A stretch of DNA of 64,000 bases from an uncultured Stenotrophomonas sp. (GTDB lineage Bacteria > Pseudomonadota > Gammaproteobacteria > Xanthomonadales > Xanthomonadaceae): NCBI RefSeq assembly GCF_913778665.1, contig NZ_CAJYVQ010000011.1, positions 1 through 64,000 of the forward strand, written 5' to 3'. How positions within the stretch are numbered: the first letter of the stretch is position 1; every line of letters begins with the position of its first letter. The translations under genes were made by a program, and so were the position numbers. The notes beneath the pieces were generated by a model, which searched no databases, had not been told where the DNA came from, and saw nothing but the letters and a program-made list of their open reading frames with translations. Shown here piece by piece: positions 9,766 to 17,461 of this stretch.

Positions 9766-9781
9766 TGCAAGCGGTGTGCCA
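9766..9781 (-). promoter_or_regulatory. Sigma-54 promoter of flgGHIJKL
   Basis: On the minus strand TGGCACA-CCGC-TTGCA has the invariant GG-N10-GC spacing. The 16 bases are identical to the site before flgB (13398-13413). The flagellar activator is not in the window; FleQ is inferred from the family. Confidence 0.9.
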
Positions 9782-9812
9782 GCGCCGCCGCCAGGCGGGC
9801 GCCGGAATACCG

Positions 9813-10562
9813 TCAACTGCCCAGGCGCAGCAGGCTGTTGGCGCTGCGTGCGTTGTCGTCGCCGTGCTTGATCACCTGCACCTGCATTTCGTACTGGCGC
9901 TGCAGCTGGATCATCTGCACCAGCGCACCGGCGGCATCGACGTTGCTGCCCTCCAGCTGGCCGCTGTGCACCGCGGTGCCCTGCGCCGGCGCGAACGGCT
10001 GGCGCGGGTCGGTGTTGCGGAACAGGCCATCGAGGCCGCGCTCAAGCCGTTCGTCCGGTGCCTGCACCACCTTGATGCGGCCGACCTGGGCCATGGTCTG
10101 CGGGCCTTCGCCCTGCGGGATGATCGAGATCGTGCCGTCGGCGCCGATTTCCATCGCCTGGTAGGGCGGAATGGCGATCGGGTTGTTGTTGTCATCCAGT
10201 ACCGGGCGGCCGCTGGAGGTCACCAGCTGGCCGTTGGGCGTCACCGACAGTGCAGCGCCGCGCGTGTACGCCTCGCTGCCATCGGAGGACTGCACGGCCA
10301 GCCAGGTGCCGGTCTGCAACGCCAGGTCCAGCGGCTTGCCGGTGATGTGCTGCGCGCCGGGCCGGCGGTTGAAGCCGGCGTCGACGTGCAGCGCATCCAC
10401 CCGCGAGGCAAAGCCCGGGCCACGAATCGGGAAGGCTTCGGTGTTGGCCAGTGCTTCCTTGAAGCCGGGTGTGTCCGAGTTGGCGAGGTTGTGGCTGAGC
10501 GTTCCCTGCGCCTGCAGGGAGGCGCGGGCACCGGTCATCGCCACGTAAAGGGCTTTATCCAT
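9813..10562 (-). CDS. flgF: Flagellar proximal rod protein FlgF
   Basis: A 249-residue rod subunit. It has the N-terminal motif LSHNLANSDTPGFKEALANTE and the C-terminal SNVDAAGALVQMIQLQRQYEMQ. It follows flgE by 32 bases and ends the flgBCDEF group; flgG then has its own sigma-54 promoter. Confidence 0.97.
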   Translation of the reverse strand: MDKALYVAMTGARASLQAQGTLSHNLANSDTPGFKEALANTEAFPIRGPGFASRVDALHVDAGFNRRPGAQHITGKPLDLALQTGTWLAVQSSDGSEAYTRGAALSVTPNGQLVTSSGRPVLDDNNNPIAIPPYQAMEIGADGTISIIPQGEGPQTMAQVGRIKVVQAPDERLERGLDGLFRNTDPRQPFAPAQGTAVHSGQLEGSNVDAAGALVQMIQLQRQYEMQVQVIKHGDDNARSANSLLRLGS

Positions 10563-10594
10563 GCGGGGAGTTCCGTGATGGGCTCAGCAGCTCA

Positions 10595-11818
10595 TCAACG
10601 GATGTTGATGACGGTCTGGGTGATCTGGTCCTGGGTGGTGATCATCTGCGCGTTGGCCTGGAAGTTGCGCTGCGCGGTGATCATGTTGACCAGCTGCTCG
10701 GTGAGGTCGACGGTGGACGCCTCCAGCGAACCGGCCTGGATCTTGCCGAGGTTGGAGGTGTCCGGCATCGCGGTGCGCGGCGTGCCCGATTCGAAGGTCT
10801 CCACCCACAGGTTGTTGCCCTTCGATTCCAGGCCCTGGGTATTGTTGAAGGTGGTCAGCGCGACCTGGCCCAGCGGCTTGTCGTCGCCGTTGGAGTAGCG
10901 CGCGTAGACCACGCCCGACTCGGACACGGTGATCTCGTTGAGCTTGCCGGCCGCATAGCCGTCCTGCTGAGTGTTGCGCAGCGCGAACTTCTCGCCGTAC
11001 TGGGTCGAGCCGGTGATATCCAGCGTCATGTTCAGCTGGCCGGCGCCGGTGGTCGGGGTGAAGGTGCCGAGGCTGACCTTGCCGCTGGCCGGTGCTGTCA
11101 GCTTGCCGCTGTTGTCGAAGGTGACCGGGGTCGGTGCACCGGCCGGCTGGCCGTCGACATAATTGCGCACGGTCCATTCGTTCGGGTTAGCGCCCTTCAC
11201 GAAGTACGAGACCTGGATGTGGCTCACGCCGAGCGAGTCGTACACAGTGATTCCGCCGCTGGAGTGGTTATAGCTGTTGGAGTCGGCGGGGTCGAACGTG
11301 GCCACCGTCGGCTGCTTGGCGTTGGCCGGCAGGGTGAAGCCCACCTTCACTTCGCTGGTCTGCTTCGGCGGGCTGTCGGTGGTCAGCAGCTGCAGATCGA
11401 TCAGGCGGCCAGCGTCGAAGTTGGTGCCGTCGGCGTTCGGTGCGAACACCTGCAGGCGTGCACCCTGCGGGTTGACCACGTAGCCAGCGGCATCGGTCTG
11501 GAAGTTGCCGGCGCGCGAGTACACGCGCGAGCCGTTCATGTTCATGGTGAAGAAGCCCTCACCGGAAATGGCCATGTCCAGGCTGCGCCCGGTCTGCTCG
11601 TTGTGGCCCTGGATGAACTGCTGGGCGACGTTGGACACGCGCACGCCCGAGCCGGTCTGGTTCTTCGACAGGCCGTAGCTGGTGGAAGCGAACAGATCGG
11701 CGAACTCGGCGCGCGACTGCTTGAAGCCGGTGGTGTTGACGTTGGCGACGTTGTTGGCGGTGACGCTCAGGTCGGTGTTGGCGGCATTGATGCCGGACAG
11801 CGAGACATTGAAGCCCAT
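10595..11818 (-). CDS. flgE: Flagellar hook protein FlgE
   Basis: A 407-residue hook subunit. The frame is open further upstream, but the ATG at 11818 begins MGFNVSLSGINAANTDLSV, the expected FlgE N-terminus, with a ribosome site nearby. The rod/hook motif NNVANVNTTGFKQSRAE and the C-terminal STVDLTEQLVNMITAQRNFQ bracket the hook domain (about 90-330). It lies between flgD and flgF in conserved order. Confidence 0.97.
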   Translation of the reverse strand: MGFNVSLSGINAANTDLSVTANNVANVNTTGFKQSRAEFADLFASTSYGLSKNQTGSGVRVSNVAQQFIQGHNEQTGRSLDMAISGEGFFTMNMNGSRVYSRAGNFQTDAAGYVVNPQGARLQVFAPNADGTNFDAGRLIDLQLLTTDSPPKQTSEVKVGFTLPANAKQPTVATFDPADSNSYNHSSGGITVYDSLGVSHIQVSYFVKGANPNEWTVRNYVDGQPAGAPTPVTFDNSGKLTAPASGKVSLGTFTPTTGAGQLNMTLDITGSTQYGEKFALRNTQQDGYAAGKLNEITVSESGVVYARYSNGDDKPLGQVALTTFNNTQGLESKGNNLWVETFESGTPRTAMPDTSNLGKIQAGSLEASTVDLTEQLVNMITAQRNFQANAQMITTQDQITQTVINIR

Positions 11819-11850
11819 GGGATGCTCCTGGTTGATGCGGAAGGTGCGGC

Positions 11851-12534
11851 TCAGCTGACGCGGAGCACGTAGTCGATCGGGGCCGTGCCCAGGCCCTTGA
11901 GGTTCAGGTACAGGCCGTCGGAACCGACGGTCACGCTTTCCACCGGTGCCTGCACATAGGTGGACAGCTTGGTGCTCTTGCCGGCGGTGTCGACGTGGTT
12001 GGCGACGATGGAGTACTTGCCCGGCTCCATGCGCTTGCCGTTGGCATCCTTGCCGTCCCACTGGAACGCGGTTTCACCGGCGGCCTTGGCCTCAACGCTC
12101 AGCGAGGTGACCTTGGCGCCGGTGGCGTCGGTGATGTCCACGGTGACGATGCCGGCCGAGGGCGCGGCGACCGTGCCTTCGACACTCCCTTCCTTTTCCA
12201 GCACCAGCTTTTCCGACGGCACCAGCACTTGGTGGCCGACCAGCGCCGCGCCACGCAGCACCTGGTCGCTGGCCATCGATTCCTGGAAGCCCTTCACCGT
12301 CTTGTTCAGATCGGTGATGCCCTGCACGGTGGACATCTGCGCCATCTGCGCGACCATCTGCGTGTTGTCCATCGGCTTCAGCGGGTCCTGGTGCTGCAGC
12401 TGCTCGGTCATCAGGCGCAGGAAATCGGCCTGGTCCAGCGTGTTCTTCTTCTTGGTGGCGTTGCTGTTGGGAGCGTTCAGGCCAAGTGCGGCGTAGACGT
12501 CCTGGTTGGTCTGGGTGTTGACTGAGGTGCTCAT
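11851..12534 (-). CDS. flgD: Flagellar hook-capping scaffold protein FlgD
   Basis: A 227-residue hook assembly scaffold, needed to polymerise FlgE and absent from the finished hook. The conserved N-terminal part includes LDQADFLRLMTEQLQHQDPL and MDNTQMVAQMAQMSTVQGI. The C-terminal FlgD Ig-like and tudor-like region spans about 90-225. It sits between flgC and flgE. Confidence 0.97.
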   Translation of the reverse strand: MSTSVNTQTNQDVYAALGLNAPNSNATKKKNTLDQADFLRLMTEQLQHQDPLKPMDNTQMVAQMAQMSTVQGITDLNKTVKGFQESMASDQVLRGAALVGHQVLVPSEKLVLEKEGSVEGTVAAPSAGIVTVDITDATGAKVTSLSVEAKAAGETAFQWDGKDANGKRMEPGKYSIVANHVDTAGKSTKLSTYVQAPVESVTVGSDGLYLNLKGLGTAPIDYVLRVS

Positions 12535-12557
12535 GGCGGTATCCGGTACTGCGGGCC

Positions 12558-12965
12558 TCAGCGGCCCATGGTCAGGGTGGCCAGAGCCAGTTCCTTGGCG
12601 GTGGTCAACATCTCCACGCCGGCCTGGTAATTGCGCGACGTCGAGATCAGGTTGACCATCTGTGCCACCGGATCGACGTCGGGCTGGTAGATGTAGCCAT
12701 CGGCGTCGGCCAGCGGATGGCCGGGCTCGTAGCGCTTGATCGGCGCTGCATCGCTCTGGGTGATCTCCTTGACCTTCACCGAGGTGATGTTCGGATCGTT
12801 CTTGCTGGTGACGGCCTGGAAGATCGGTTCCAGGGGCTTGTACACCGCGTCGGCGGAGCCGGCGACGGTGTCGGCGTTGGATAGGTTGGAGGCGATGGTG
12901 CTCATGCGCACCGACTGCGCCTGCAGCGCGGAGCCGGCGATATCGAAGATCGGCAGGTTGCTCAT
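12558..12965 (-). CDS. flgC: Flagellar proximal rod protein FlgC
   Basis: A 135-residue rod subunit with the rod motif MSTIASNLSNADTVAGS near residues 20-36 and the C-terminal block DPVAQMVNLISTSRNYQAG. Length and position after flgB (three bases) match the family. Confidence 0.97.
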   Translation of the reverse strand: MSNLPIFDIAGSALQAQSVRMSTIASNLSNADTVAGSADAVYKPLEPIFQAVTSKNDPNITSVKVKEITQSDAAPIKRYEPGHPLADADGYIYQPDVDPVAQMVNLISTSRNYQAGVEMLTTAKELALATLTMGR

Positions 12966-12968
12966 GGC

Positions 12969-13364
12969 TTATTGCCCCGTGATCGCGGTCAGCATGGAAC
13001 GCACCTTGCTCTCGACGAAGCTGAGCGAGGCACGGTATTCAAGTGCGGCACGGCCATAGGCGGCGCGCTCGGCATCGGGATCGACGGTATTGCCGTCCAG
13101 GCTGGGCTGCGCGCCTTCGCGTGCGATCTGGAACGGATTCAGGCCACTACTGATCTCGTAGTGCTGCTCGTGGGTGGTGGCCATCAGGCCATTGGCATCC
13201 TGGCCCTGGGCGTGGCGCAGGGCGGCATCGAAGTCCAGGTCCTGGGCCTTGTAGCCGGGCGTATCGGCATTGCCGAGGTTGCTGGCGATCAGCTTCATCC
13301 GCTGTTCGCGCAACGGCATGGCCTGGGCATGGACGCCCAGATAGTCGGTAATCAGGTTGCGCAC
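12969..13364 (-). CDS. flgB: Flagellar proximal rod protein FlgB
   Basis: A 131-residue rod subunit and the first gene of flgBCDEF. The frame is open to 13445, but the upstream codons run through the sigma-54 promoter at 13398-13413. The start is therefore the GTG at 13364, preceded by GGGAG, giving MRNLITDYLGVHAQAMPLRE. The rod motif is MKLIASNLGNADTPGYKAQD, and the C-terminus RASLSFVESKVRSMLTAITG is typical. Confidence 0.95.
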   Translation of the reverse strand: MRNLITDYLGVHAQAMPLREQRMKLIASNLGNADTPGYKAQDLDFDAALRHAQGQDANGLMATTHEQHYEISSGLNPFQIAREGAQPSLDGNTVDPDAERAAYGRAALEYRASLSFVESKVRSMLTAITGQ

Positions 13365-13397
13365 GGTGCACTCCCACGGGAACGTTGCCCGGGAAGC

Positions 13398-13413
13398 TGC
13401 AAGCGGTGTGCCA
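13398..13413 (-). promoter_or_regulatory. Sigma-54 promoter of flgBCDEF
   Basis: On the minus strand TGGCACA-CCGC-TTGCA matches the sigma-54 consensus with GG-N10-GC spacing, 34 bases before the flgB GTG. It is identical to the flgG site. Confidence 0.92.
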
Positions 13414-13427
13414 GAACGTGAGCGCTG

Positions 13428-13491
13428 CCGGGCATGGCCCGGCACTACCGATCGGGTGAGGGAGGTCCCGGTAGCGCCGGGCCATGCCCGG
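13428..13491. repeat. SMAG-type repeat, inverted pair
   Basis: GTAGCGCCGGGCCATGCCCG (13471-13490) and its near-complement at 13428-13448 face each other. GTAG-headed palindromes of this kind are the SMAG repetitive extragenic palindromes of S. maltophilia. It lies between flgB and cheV. Confidence 0.8.
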
Positions 13492-13511
13492 TGGAGGCGC
13501 GCGGGGCGGCC

Positions 13512-14456
13512 CTAAGCCGCCATCGCTACCTTGCGCAGGCGGTCCAGCACGAAGTCGGCCAGCTCGTGCGGCGAGTACTTGGCGACGAAGGCATTGGCGC
13601 CGACGCGCTCGACCATCGCATTGTTGAATACGCCCGACAGCGAGGTGTGCAGCAGCACGTACAGGCCGGCCAGGCCCGGATGGCGCCGGATTTCCGTCGT
13701 CAGCGTGTAGCCGTCCATGGCCGGCATCTCGATGTCCGAGATGACCATGGCATAGCGCTCGGCCGGGTTCTCGCCCGAAGCGTGGATCTGCAGCAGATGA
13801 TCCAGCGCTTGCTTGCCGTCGGAGAGCAGGGTGGCGCCCACGCCCAGCTGGTCCAGCACGCTGCGGATCTGCTGGCGGGCCACGCGCGAGTCGTCCACCA
13901 CCAGCACCTGCAACTGCGGGCCATCGGACGGCATTGCCATTGCCGGGTCGAGCACCGCTTCGCCGCGGACCTGGGCGATGTCGGCCAGTACGCTCTCGAC
14001 GTCGATCACCTGGATCAGCTCGCCCTGGAAGCGGGTCACTGCGGTCAGGTAGCTGGATTCGGCGCCCAGCTCGGGTGGTGGATGGATGTCTTCCACCGCG
14101 ATGTTGACGATGCGTTCCACGCCGCTGACCAGGAAGCCCTGGATCGAGCGGTTGAATTCGGTGACGACCAGGTAGCCGGGCGCAGTGTCCGCCTCCGGCT
14201 CACGCTCGGGATGGCCAATGGCCAGTCCCAGATCGAGCACCGGTACCGAGCGGCCACGCACATCGGCCACGCCGGCGAACTGTCCAGGCAGCCCGGGCAC
14301 CTGGAACAGTTCCGGGCGCCGCAGGACTTCCTGCACCTTGAAGACATTGACGCCAAAAAGCTGACGTCCGCCGAGACGGAACAGCAGCAGCGCCAGGCGG
14401 TTGTGGCCGGCCAGTCGGGTCCGCTGGTCGATCCGGTTGAGCAGGTCATGGGACAT
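13512..14456 (-). CDS. cheV: Chemotaxis coupling protein CheV (CheW-REC)
   Basis: A 314-residue adaptor linking chemoreceptors to CheA. The N-terminal CheW-like domain is about 15-160 (LLLFRLGGRQLFGVNVFKVQEV). The C-terminal receiver domain is about 180-305 (LQVLVVDDSRVARQQI; phosphoacceptor Asp in VISDIEMPAMDGY). The start at 14456 is chosen for the family N-terminus MSHDLLNRIDQRT. No Shine-Dalgarno sequence precedes it; instead a FliA-like -10 element ends exactly seven bases upstream, so the message may be leaderless. Confidence 0.93.
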   Translation of the reverse strand: MSHDLLNRIDQRTRLAGHNRLALLLFRLGGRQLFGVNVFKVQEVLRRPELFQVPGLPGQFAGVADVRGRSVPVLDLGLAIGHPEREPEADTAPGYLVVTEFNRSIQGFLVSGVERIVNIAVEDIHPPPELGAESSYLTAVTRFQGELIQVIDVESVLADIAQVRGEAVLDPAMAMPSDGPQLQVLVVDDSRVARQQIRSVLDQLGVGATLLSDGKQALDHLLQIHASGENPAERYAMVISDIEMPAMDGYTLTTEIRRHPGLAGLYVLLHTSLSGVFNNAMVERVGANAFVAKYSPHELADFVLDRLRKVAMAA

Positions 14457-14463
14457 GGCTGCT

Positions 14464-14491
14464 GTATCGGCGCTGCAGTGGCAGAACTTGA
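14464..14491 (-). promoter_or_regulatory. Possible FliA promoter of cheV
   Basis: On the minus strand TCAAGTTC, 12 bases, then GCCGATAC. The -10 half matches FliA 7/8 and equals that of the chemoreceptor promoter at 26422-26448. The spacer is one base longer than consensus. Confidence 0.5.
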
Positions 14492-14535
14492 GGGTGGTCT
14501 GCCACACGCGTGTTCCGCATCGCTTCTGCTTTTTT

Positions 14536-14621
14536 GTAGAGCCGGCTGTTAGTCGACTGCTCTTATCCGATCGCGGGAAATCCCGCGCTTCGCGCGAAAG
14601 TCGACCAACAGTCGACTCTAC
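14536..14621. repeat. SMAG-type repeat, inverted pair
   Basis: A GTAGAGCCGGCTG unit at 14536 and an inverted CAGTCGACTCTAC unit ending at 14621 flank a GC-rich inner hairpin (GCGGGAAATCCCGC). It lies between divergent cheV and flgA. Confidence 0.75.
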
Positions 14622-14681
14622 CCATCCCGATCCCCATCCTCGGTCCCCCGATCCCATCCCGGCCAAGAGGCTCTGCCCCTC

Positions 14682-14697
14682 TGGCACACCCCTTGCA
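14682..14697 (+). promoter_or_regulatory. Sigma-54 promoter of flgA
   Basis: TGGCACA-CCCC-TTGCA with GG-N10-GC spacing, 36 bases before the flgA ATG. It differs from the flgB and flgG sites at one position. Confidence 0.9.
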
Positions 14698-14732
14698 CGC
14701 AGTTGGGCCAGATCCCATCGACAGGAGGCGCC

Positions 14733-15389
14733 ATGCGCCGGGTCACATCTCTATTGGCCATCGCGCTTGCCCTGGCCTCGCCGTGGGCGGCTGCCTCCGA
14801 CTGGCAGCCCGTCGCCAGCATCCGCGCCGCAGCGCTGACGACTTTGCCGGCGGGCAGCGAGGGCGAGGCCCAGGTGGCCGACGCCCTGCGCCTGCCCAAG
14901 TGCAGCGGCGCGCTGCAGGTTCAGCCTACCGCCACTACCACGGTCGAGGTCAGCTGCCCGGACGCTGGCGGCTGGCGCCTGTTCGTACCGGTGAAGGTGC
15001 GGCGCAACCAGAACGTGCTGGTGCTCAATCGTGGAATCGGCACTGGAGAAACCATCACCGCCGCCGATATCACGACTGCCCAGCGCGACGCAGCGCGGAT
15101 TGCCGGTGCGGTGCTGTCCGACCCCAACGCGGCGGTCGGCCGTCTCGCCCGCCGTCCATTGCAGGCCGGGGCCCTGCTGTCGAACAATGACTTGGTGGTG
15201 CAGCGTCTCATCAAGCGAGGAGACAATGTGGCCCTGGTCTCGCGTCGCGGCTCGGTCGAGGTCCGCATTGCCGGCCGCGCGATGGGTGATGCCGGTGAGA
15301 ACGAACGGGTCTCGGTGGAGAACCTGTCCTCGCGGCGGATCGTGCAGGGCACGGTCGATGCCGCAGGTGACGTAATCGTGGCGCGTTGA
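14733..15389 (+). CDS. flgA: Flagellar P-ring chaperone FlgA
   Basis: A 218-residue periplasmic chaperone for P-ring assembly. A signal peptide (MRRVTSLLAIALALASPWAAA) precedes a SAF-like C-terminal domain (about 95-217) containing RRPLQAGALLSNNDLVVQRL and NLSSRRIVQGTVDAAGDVIV. The ATG at 14733 has AGGAGG just upstream; codons before it fall close to the sigma-54 promoter and are not used. Confidence 0.95.
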   Translation: MRRVTSLLAIALALASPWAAASDWQPVASIRAAALTTLPAGSEGEAQVADALRLPKCSGALQVQPTATTTVEVSCPDAGGWRLFVPVKVRRNQNVLVLNRGIGTGETITAADITTAQRDAARIAGAVLSDPNAAVGRLARRPLQAGALLSNNDLVVQRLIKRGDNVALVSRRGSVEVRIAGRAMGDAGENERVSVENLSSRRIVQGTVDAAGDVIVAR

Positions 15390-15407
15390 ATTACCGCAGA
15401 ATATCCC

Positions 15408-15434
15408 TAAAGATCACGGCCCTGCGGCCGTTAT
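15408..15434 (+). promoter_or_regulatory. FliA (sigma-28) promoter of flgMN
   Basis: TAAAGATC-N11-GCCGTTAT at exact consensus spacing, 30 bases before flgM. It lets FliA control its own anti-sigma factor. Confidence 0.88.
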
Positions 15435-15464
15435 CCCTTGTGAACGGCAACTCCAGGACACCCC

Positions 15465-15770
15465 ATGAGCCAGAAAATCGACGGCAACCTGCAGGTCCCC
15501 CAGGCACTGCGCAGCGTGACGACCCCGGCCAGCAAGCCTGGCGTCAGCAGCGATTCGCCGGCACGCCCGGTCGAGGCCGCCGACAGCCTGCGCCTGACCG
15601 GCGAGGCCACCAATCTTCAGGCCATCGAGCGTGAGCTGACCACCGCCCCGGCAATCGATGCCCAGCGCGTGGCGGCCGTGCGCGAGTCGCTGCAGAACGG
15701 CACCTACAAGATCAATCCGGACGCGATCGCATCGCGCATGCTCGATCTGGACCAGCAGCTGCAGGGATGA
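15465..15770 (+). CDS. flgM: Anti-sigma-28 factor FlgM
   Basis: A 101-residue inhibitor of FliA that is exported when the hook is complete. The disordered N-terminal half is followed by the conserved FliA-binding C-terminus (ALESLQNGTYKINPDAIASRMLDLD type, about 68-95). It is driven by its own FliA promoter and its stop overlaps the flgN start (ATGA). Confidence 0.95.
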   Translation: MSQKIDGNLQVPQALRSVTTPASKPGVSSDSPARPVEAADSLRLTGEATNLQAIERELTTAPAIDAQRVAAVRESLQNGTYKINPDAIASRMLDLDQQLQG

Positions 15771-16105
15771 CCGCAGCGATGAGCGAGCCGCTGCAGCGTC
15801 TCGCCCAGGCCCTGGACGTTGAGCGCCAGGCCCTGGTCGAGCACGATGTGCACGCCCTGATCCGCGCCACCGGTGCCAAGCTGGAGGCGTTGCGAGCGCT
15901 GGAAGGCGCACCGCCGGTCGGCGAGGGCGAACGGCTGCAGGAACTGGCCGAGCGCAATCGCGCCAATGGCGTGCTGCTGTCGCGCCGCCGCCGTGAGGTC
16001 AACTGGGCGCTGCGCCAGCTGGGCCGTACCGAAGACGCCTCGGCGTACGACGCCAAGGGCCAGTCGCACACGGTCACTGCACGCCGCCCCCTCGCCGTCG
16101 CCTGA
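15767..16105 (+). CDS. flgN: Flagellar export chaperone FlgN
   Basis: A 112-residue all-helical cytoplasmic chaperone for FlgK and FlgL. Leu/Arg/Glu-rich heptads and position directly after flgM support the call. The first ATG overlaps the flgM stop; a second in-frame ATG at 15779 (MSEPLQRLAQAL) is also possible. Confidence 0.9.
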   Translation: MTAAMSEPLQRLAQALDVERQALVEHDVHALIRATGAKLEALRALEGAPPVGEGERLQELAERNRANGVLLSRRRREVNWALRQLGRTEDASAYDAKGQSHTVTARRPLAVA

Positions 16106-16196
16106 CGCGACGGCAGCTGTGCTCTGTATTCCGGCGGGCTGAAGCCCGCTGCGCGACCGCGTATATTGGGCGCCTGTTCGAACGCCCCGAGTCGCC

Positions 16197-17417
16197 GTGT
16201 CCGCTGCCAACGCCCTGGTTACCGCCCCCCTTCCGCCGCAGCCGGTGCTGCAGGCGCTGCTTGAGCGCCTGCGCGAAGGCCTGCTTCTGTTCACCGAGGA
16301 CGGGCAGGTCGCGCTGGCCAACCCGGCCGCGCAGAACCTGCTGGCCGGCGGCGAGGACGGCGCGCTGCCACCGCCGCAACGGCTGCGCGAACTGCTGCCG
16401 CCGGATGCGCTGGAGCAGGCGCGCCAGCATGGTCACTGGAATGGCAGCCTGCCGCTTGGCGAGGGCGTGGTCATCGCCCACCTGTACCACCACGGCCCGG
16501 CCGGTGAAGGGCACTTCCTTGCCCTGTTCCGGCATATCGAAGGGCAGGAAGACTACGAGCGCGAGCTGCAGCAGCGCCACGCCGAACTGCGCCAGGCCTA
16601 CCTGCGCCTGAACGGTACGCAGGAAAAGCTGCTGCAGTCCGAGAAGATGGCGTCGATCGGCCAGCTCGCCGCCGGCGTTGCGCACGAGATCAACAACCCG
16701 ATCGGCTACGTGCATTCCAACCTGGGCAGCCTGCAGGAATACCTGCGCAGCCTGTTCACCGTCATCGAGGCCTACGAGCGCGCCCTGCGTGCCCCGGATC
16801 CGAAGGCGCTGATCCCGGAAATCGACGATATCCGTGACCGCCTGGACATCGATTTCATCAGCCGCGACCTGCCGCAGCTGATGGCCGAGTCGCGCGAGGG
16901 CATCGAGCGTGTGACCCGCATCGTGCGCGACCTGAAGGACTTCTCGTATTCCGGCCGTGACGAGTCGTGGAAGCTGGTCGACCTGCATGCCGGCCTGGAA
17001 TCGACCATCAACATCATCTGGAACGAGCTCAAGTACAAGGTCACCCTGGTGCGTGAATTCGGCCAGCTGCCGTTGGTGGAGTGCCTGCCGTCCGAGTTGA
17101 ACCAGGTCTACATGAACCTGCTGCTCAACGCTGGCCATGCCATCGCCGAGCGCGGCACCATCACCGTGCGTACCGGTGTTGATGGCGATCATGTCTGGGT
17201 CGAGTTTGAAGACACCGGCGGCGGCATCTCGCCGGAACTGCGCCAGCGCATCTTCGATCCGTTCTTCACCACCAAGCCGGTCGGCAGCGGTACCGGCCTG
17301 GGGCTGTCGATCTCCTACAGCATCATCAACAAGCACCACGGCCGCATCGACCTGGACAGCACCCCGGGTGTCGGCTCGCGCTTCCGCGTGGTGTTGCCGA
17401 TCAAGCAGCCGCGCTGA
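16197..17417 (+). CDS. PAS-domain sensor histidine kinase (RavA-like)
   Basis: A 406-residue cytoplasmic kinase. An N-terminal PAS-like domain (about 18-115) leads through a coiled coil (120-150) to a HisKA domain with phosphoacceptor His163 in [11 protein letters not shown]. The HATPase domain shows N box [15 protein letters not shown]1 EDTGGGIS and G2 GSGTGLGLS. No transmembrane segment is seen. It starts at GTG. It ends 44 bases from the convergent GGDEF-EAL-REC gene; in Xanthomonas a kinase in this position acts with RavR, so that pairing is inferred here. Confidence 0.85.
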   Translation: MSAANALVTAPLPPQPVLQALLERLREGLLLFTEDGQVALANPAAQNLLAGGEDGALPPPQRLRELLPPDALEQARQHGHWNGSLPLGEGVVIAHLYHHGPAGEGHFLALFRHIEGQEDYERELQQRHAELRQAYLRLNGTQEKLLQSEKMASIGQLAAGVAHEINNPIGYVHSNLGSLQEYLRSLFTVIEAYERALRAPDPKALIPEIDDIRDRLDIDFISRDLPQLMAESREGIERVTRIVRDLKDFSYSGRDESWKLVDLHAGLESTINIIWNELKYKVTLVREFGQLPLVECLPSELNQVYMNLLLNAGHAIAERGTITVRTGVDGDHVWVEFEDTGGGISPELRQRIFDPFFTTKPVGSGTGLGLSISYSIINKHHGRIDLDSTPGVGSRFRVVLPIKQPR

Positions 17418-17425
17418 CCTCGCTT

Positions 17426-17456
17426 CTGTAGAATCGAGCCCTGCTCGGCTCTACAG
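17426..17456. repeat. SMAG-type palindrome between convergent genes
   Basis: CTGTAG and CTACAG arms enclose GAGCC/GGCTC. It sits exactly between the convergent kinase and RavR-like genes and may act as a bidirectional terminator. Confidence 0.65.
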
Positions 17457-17461
17457 GTGGG

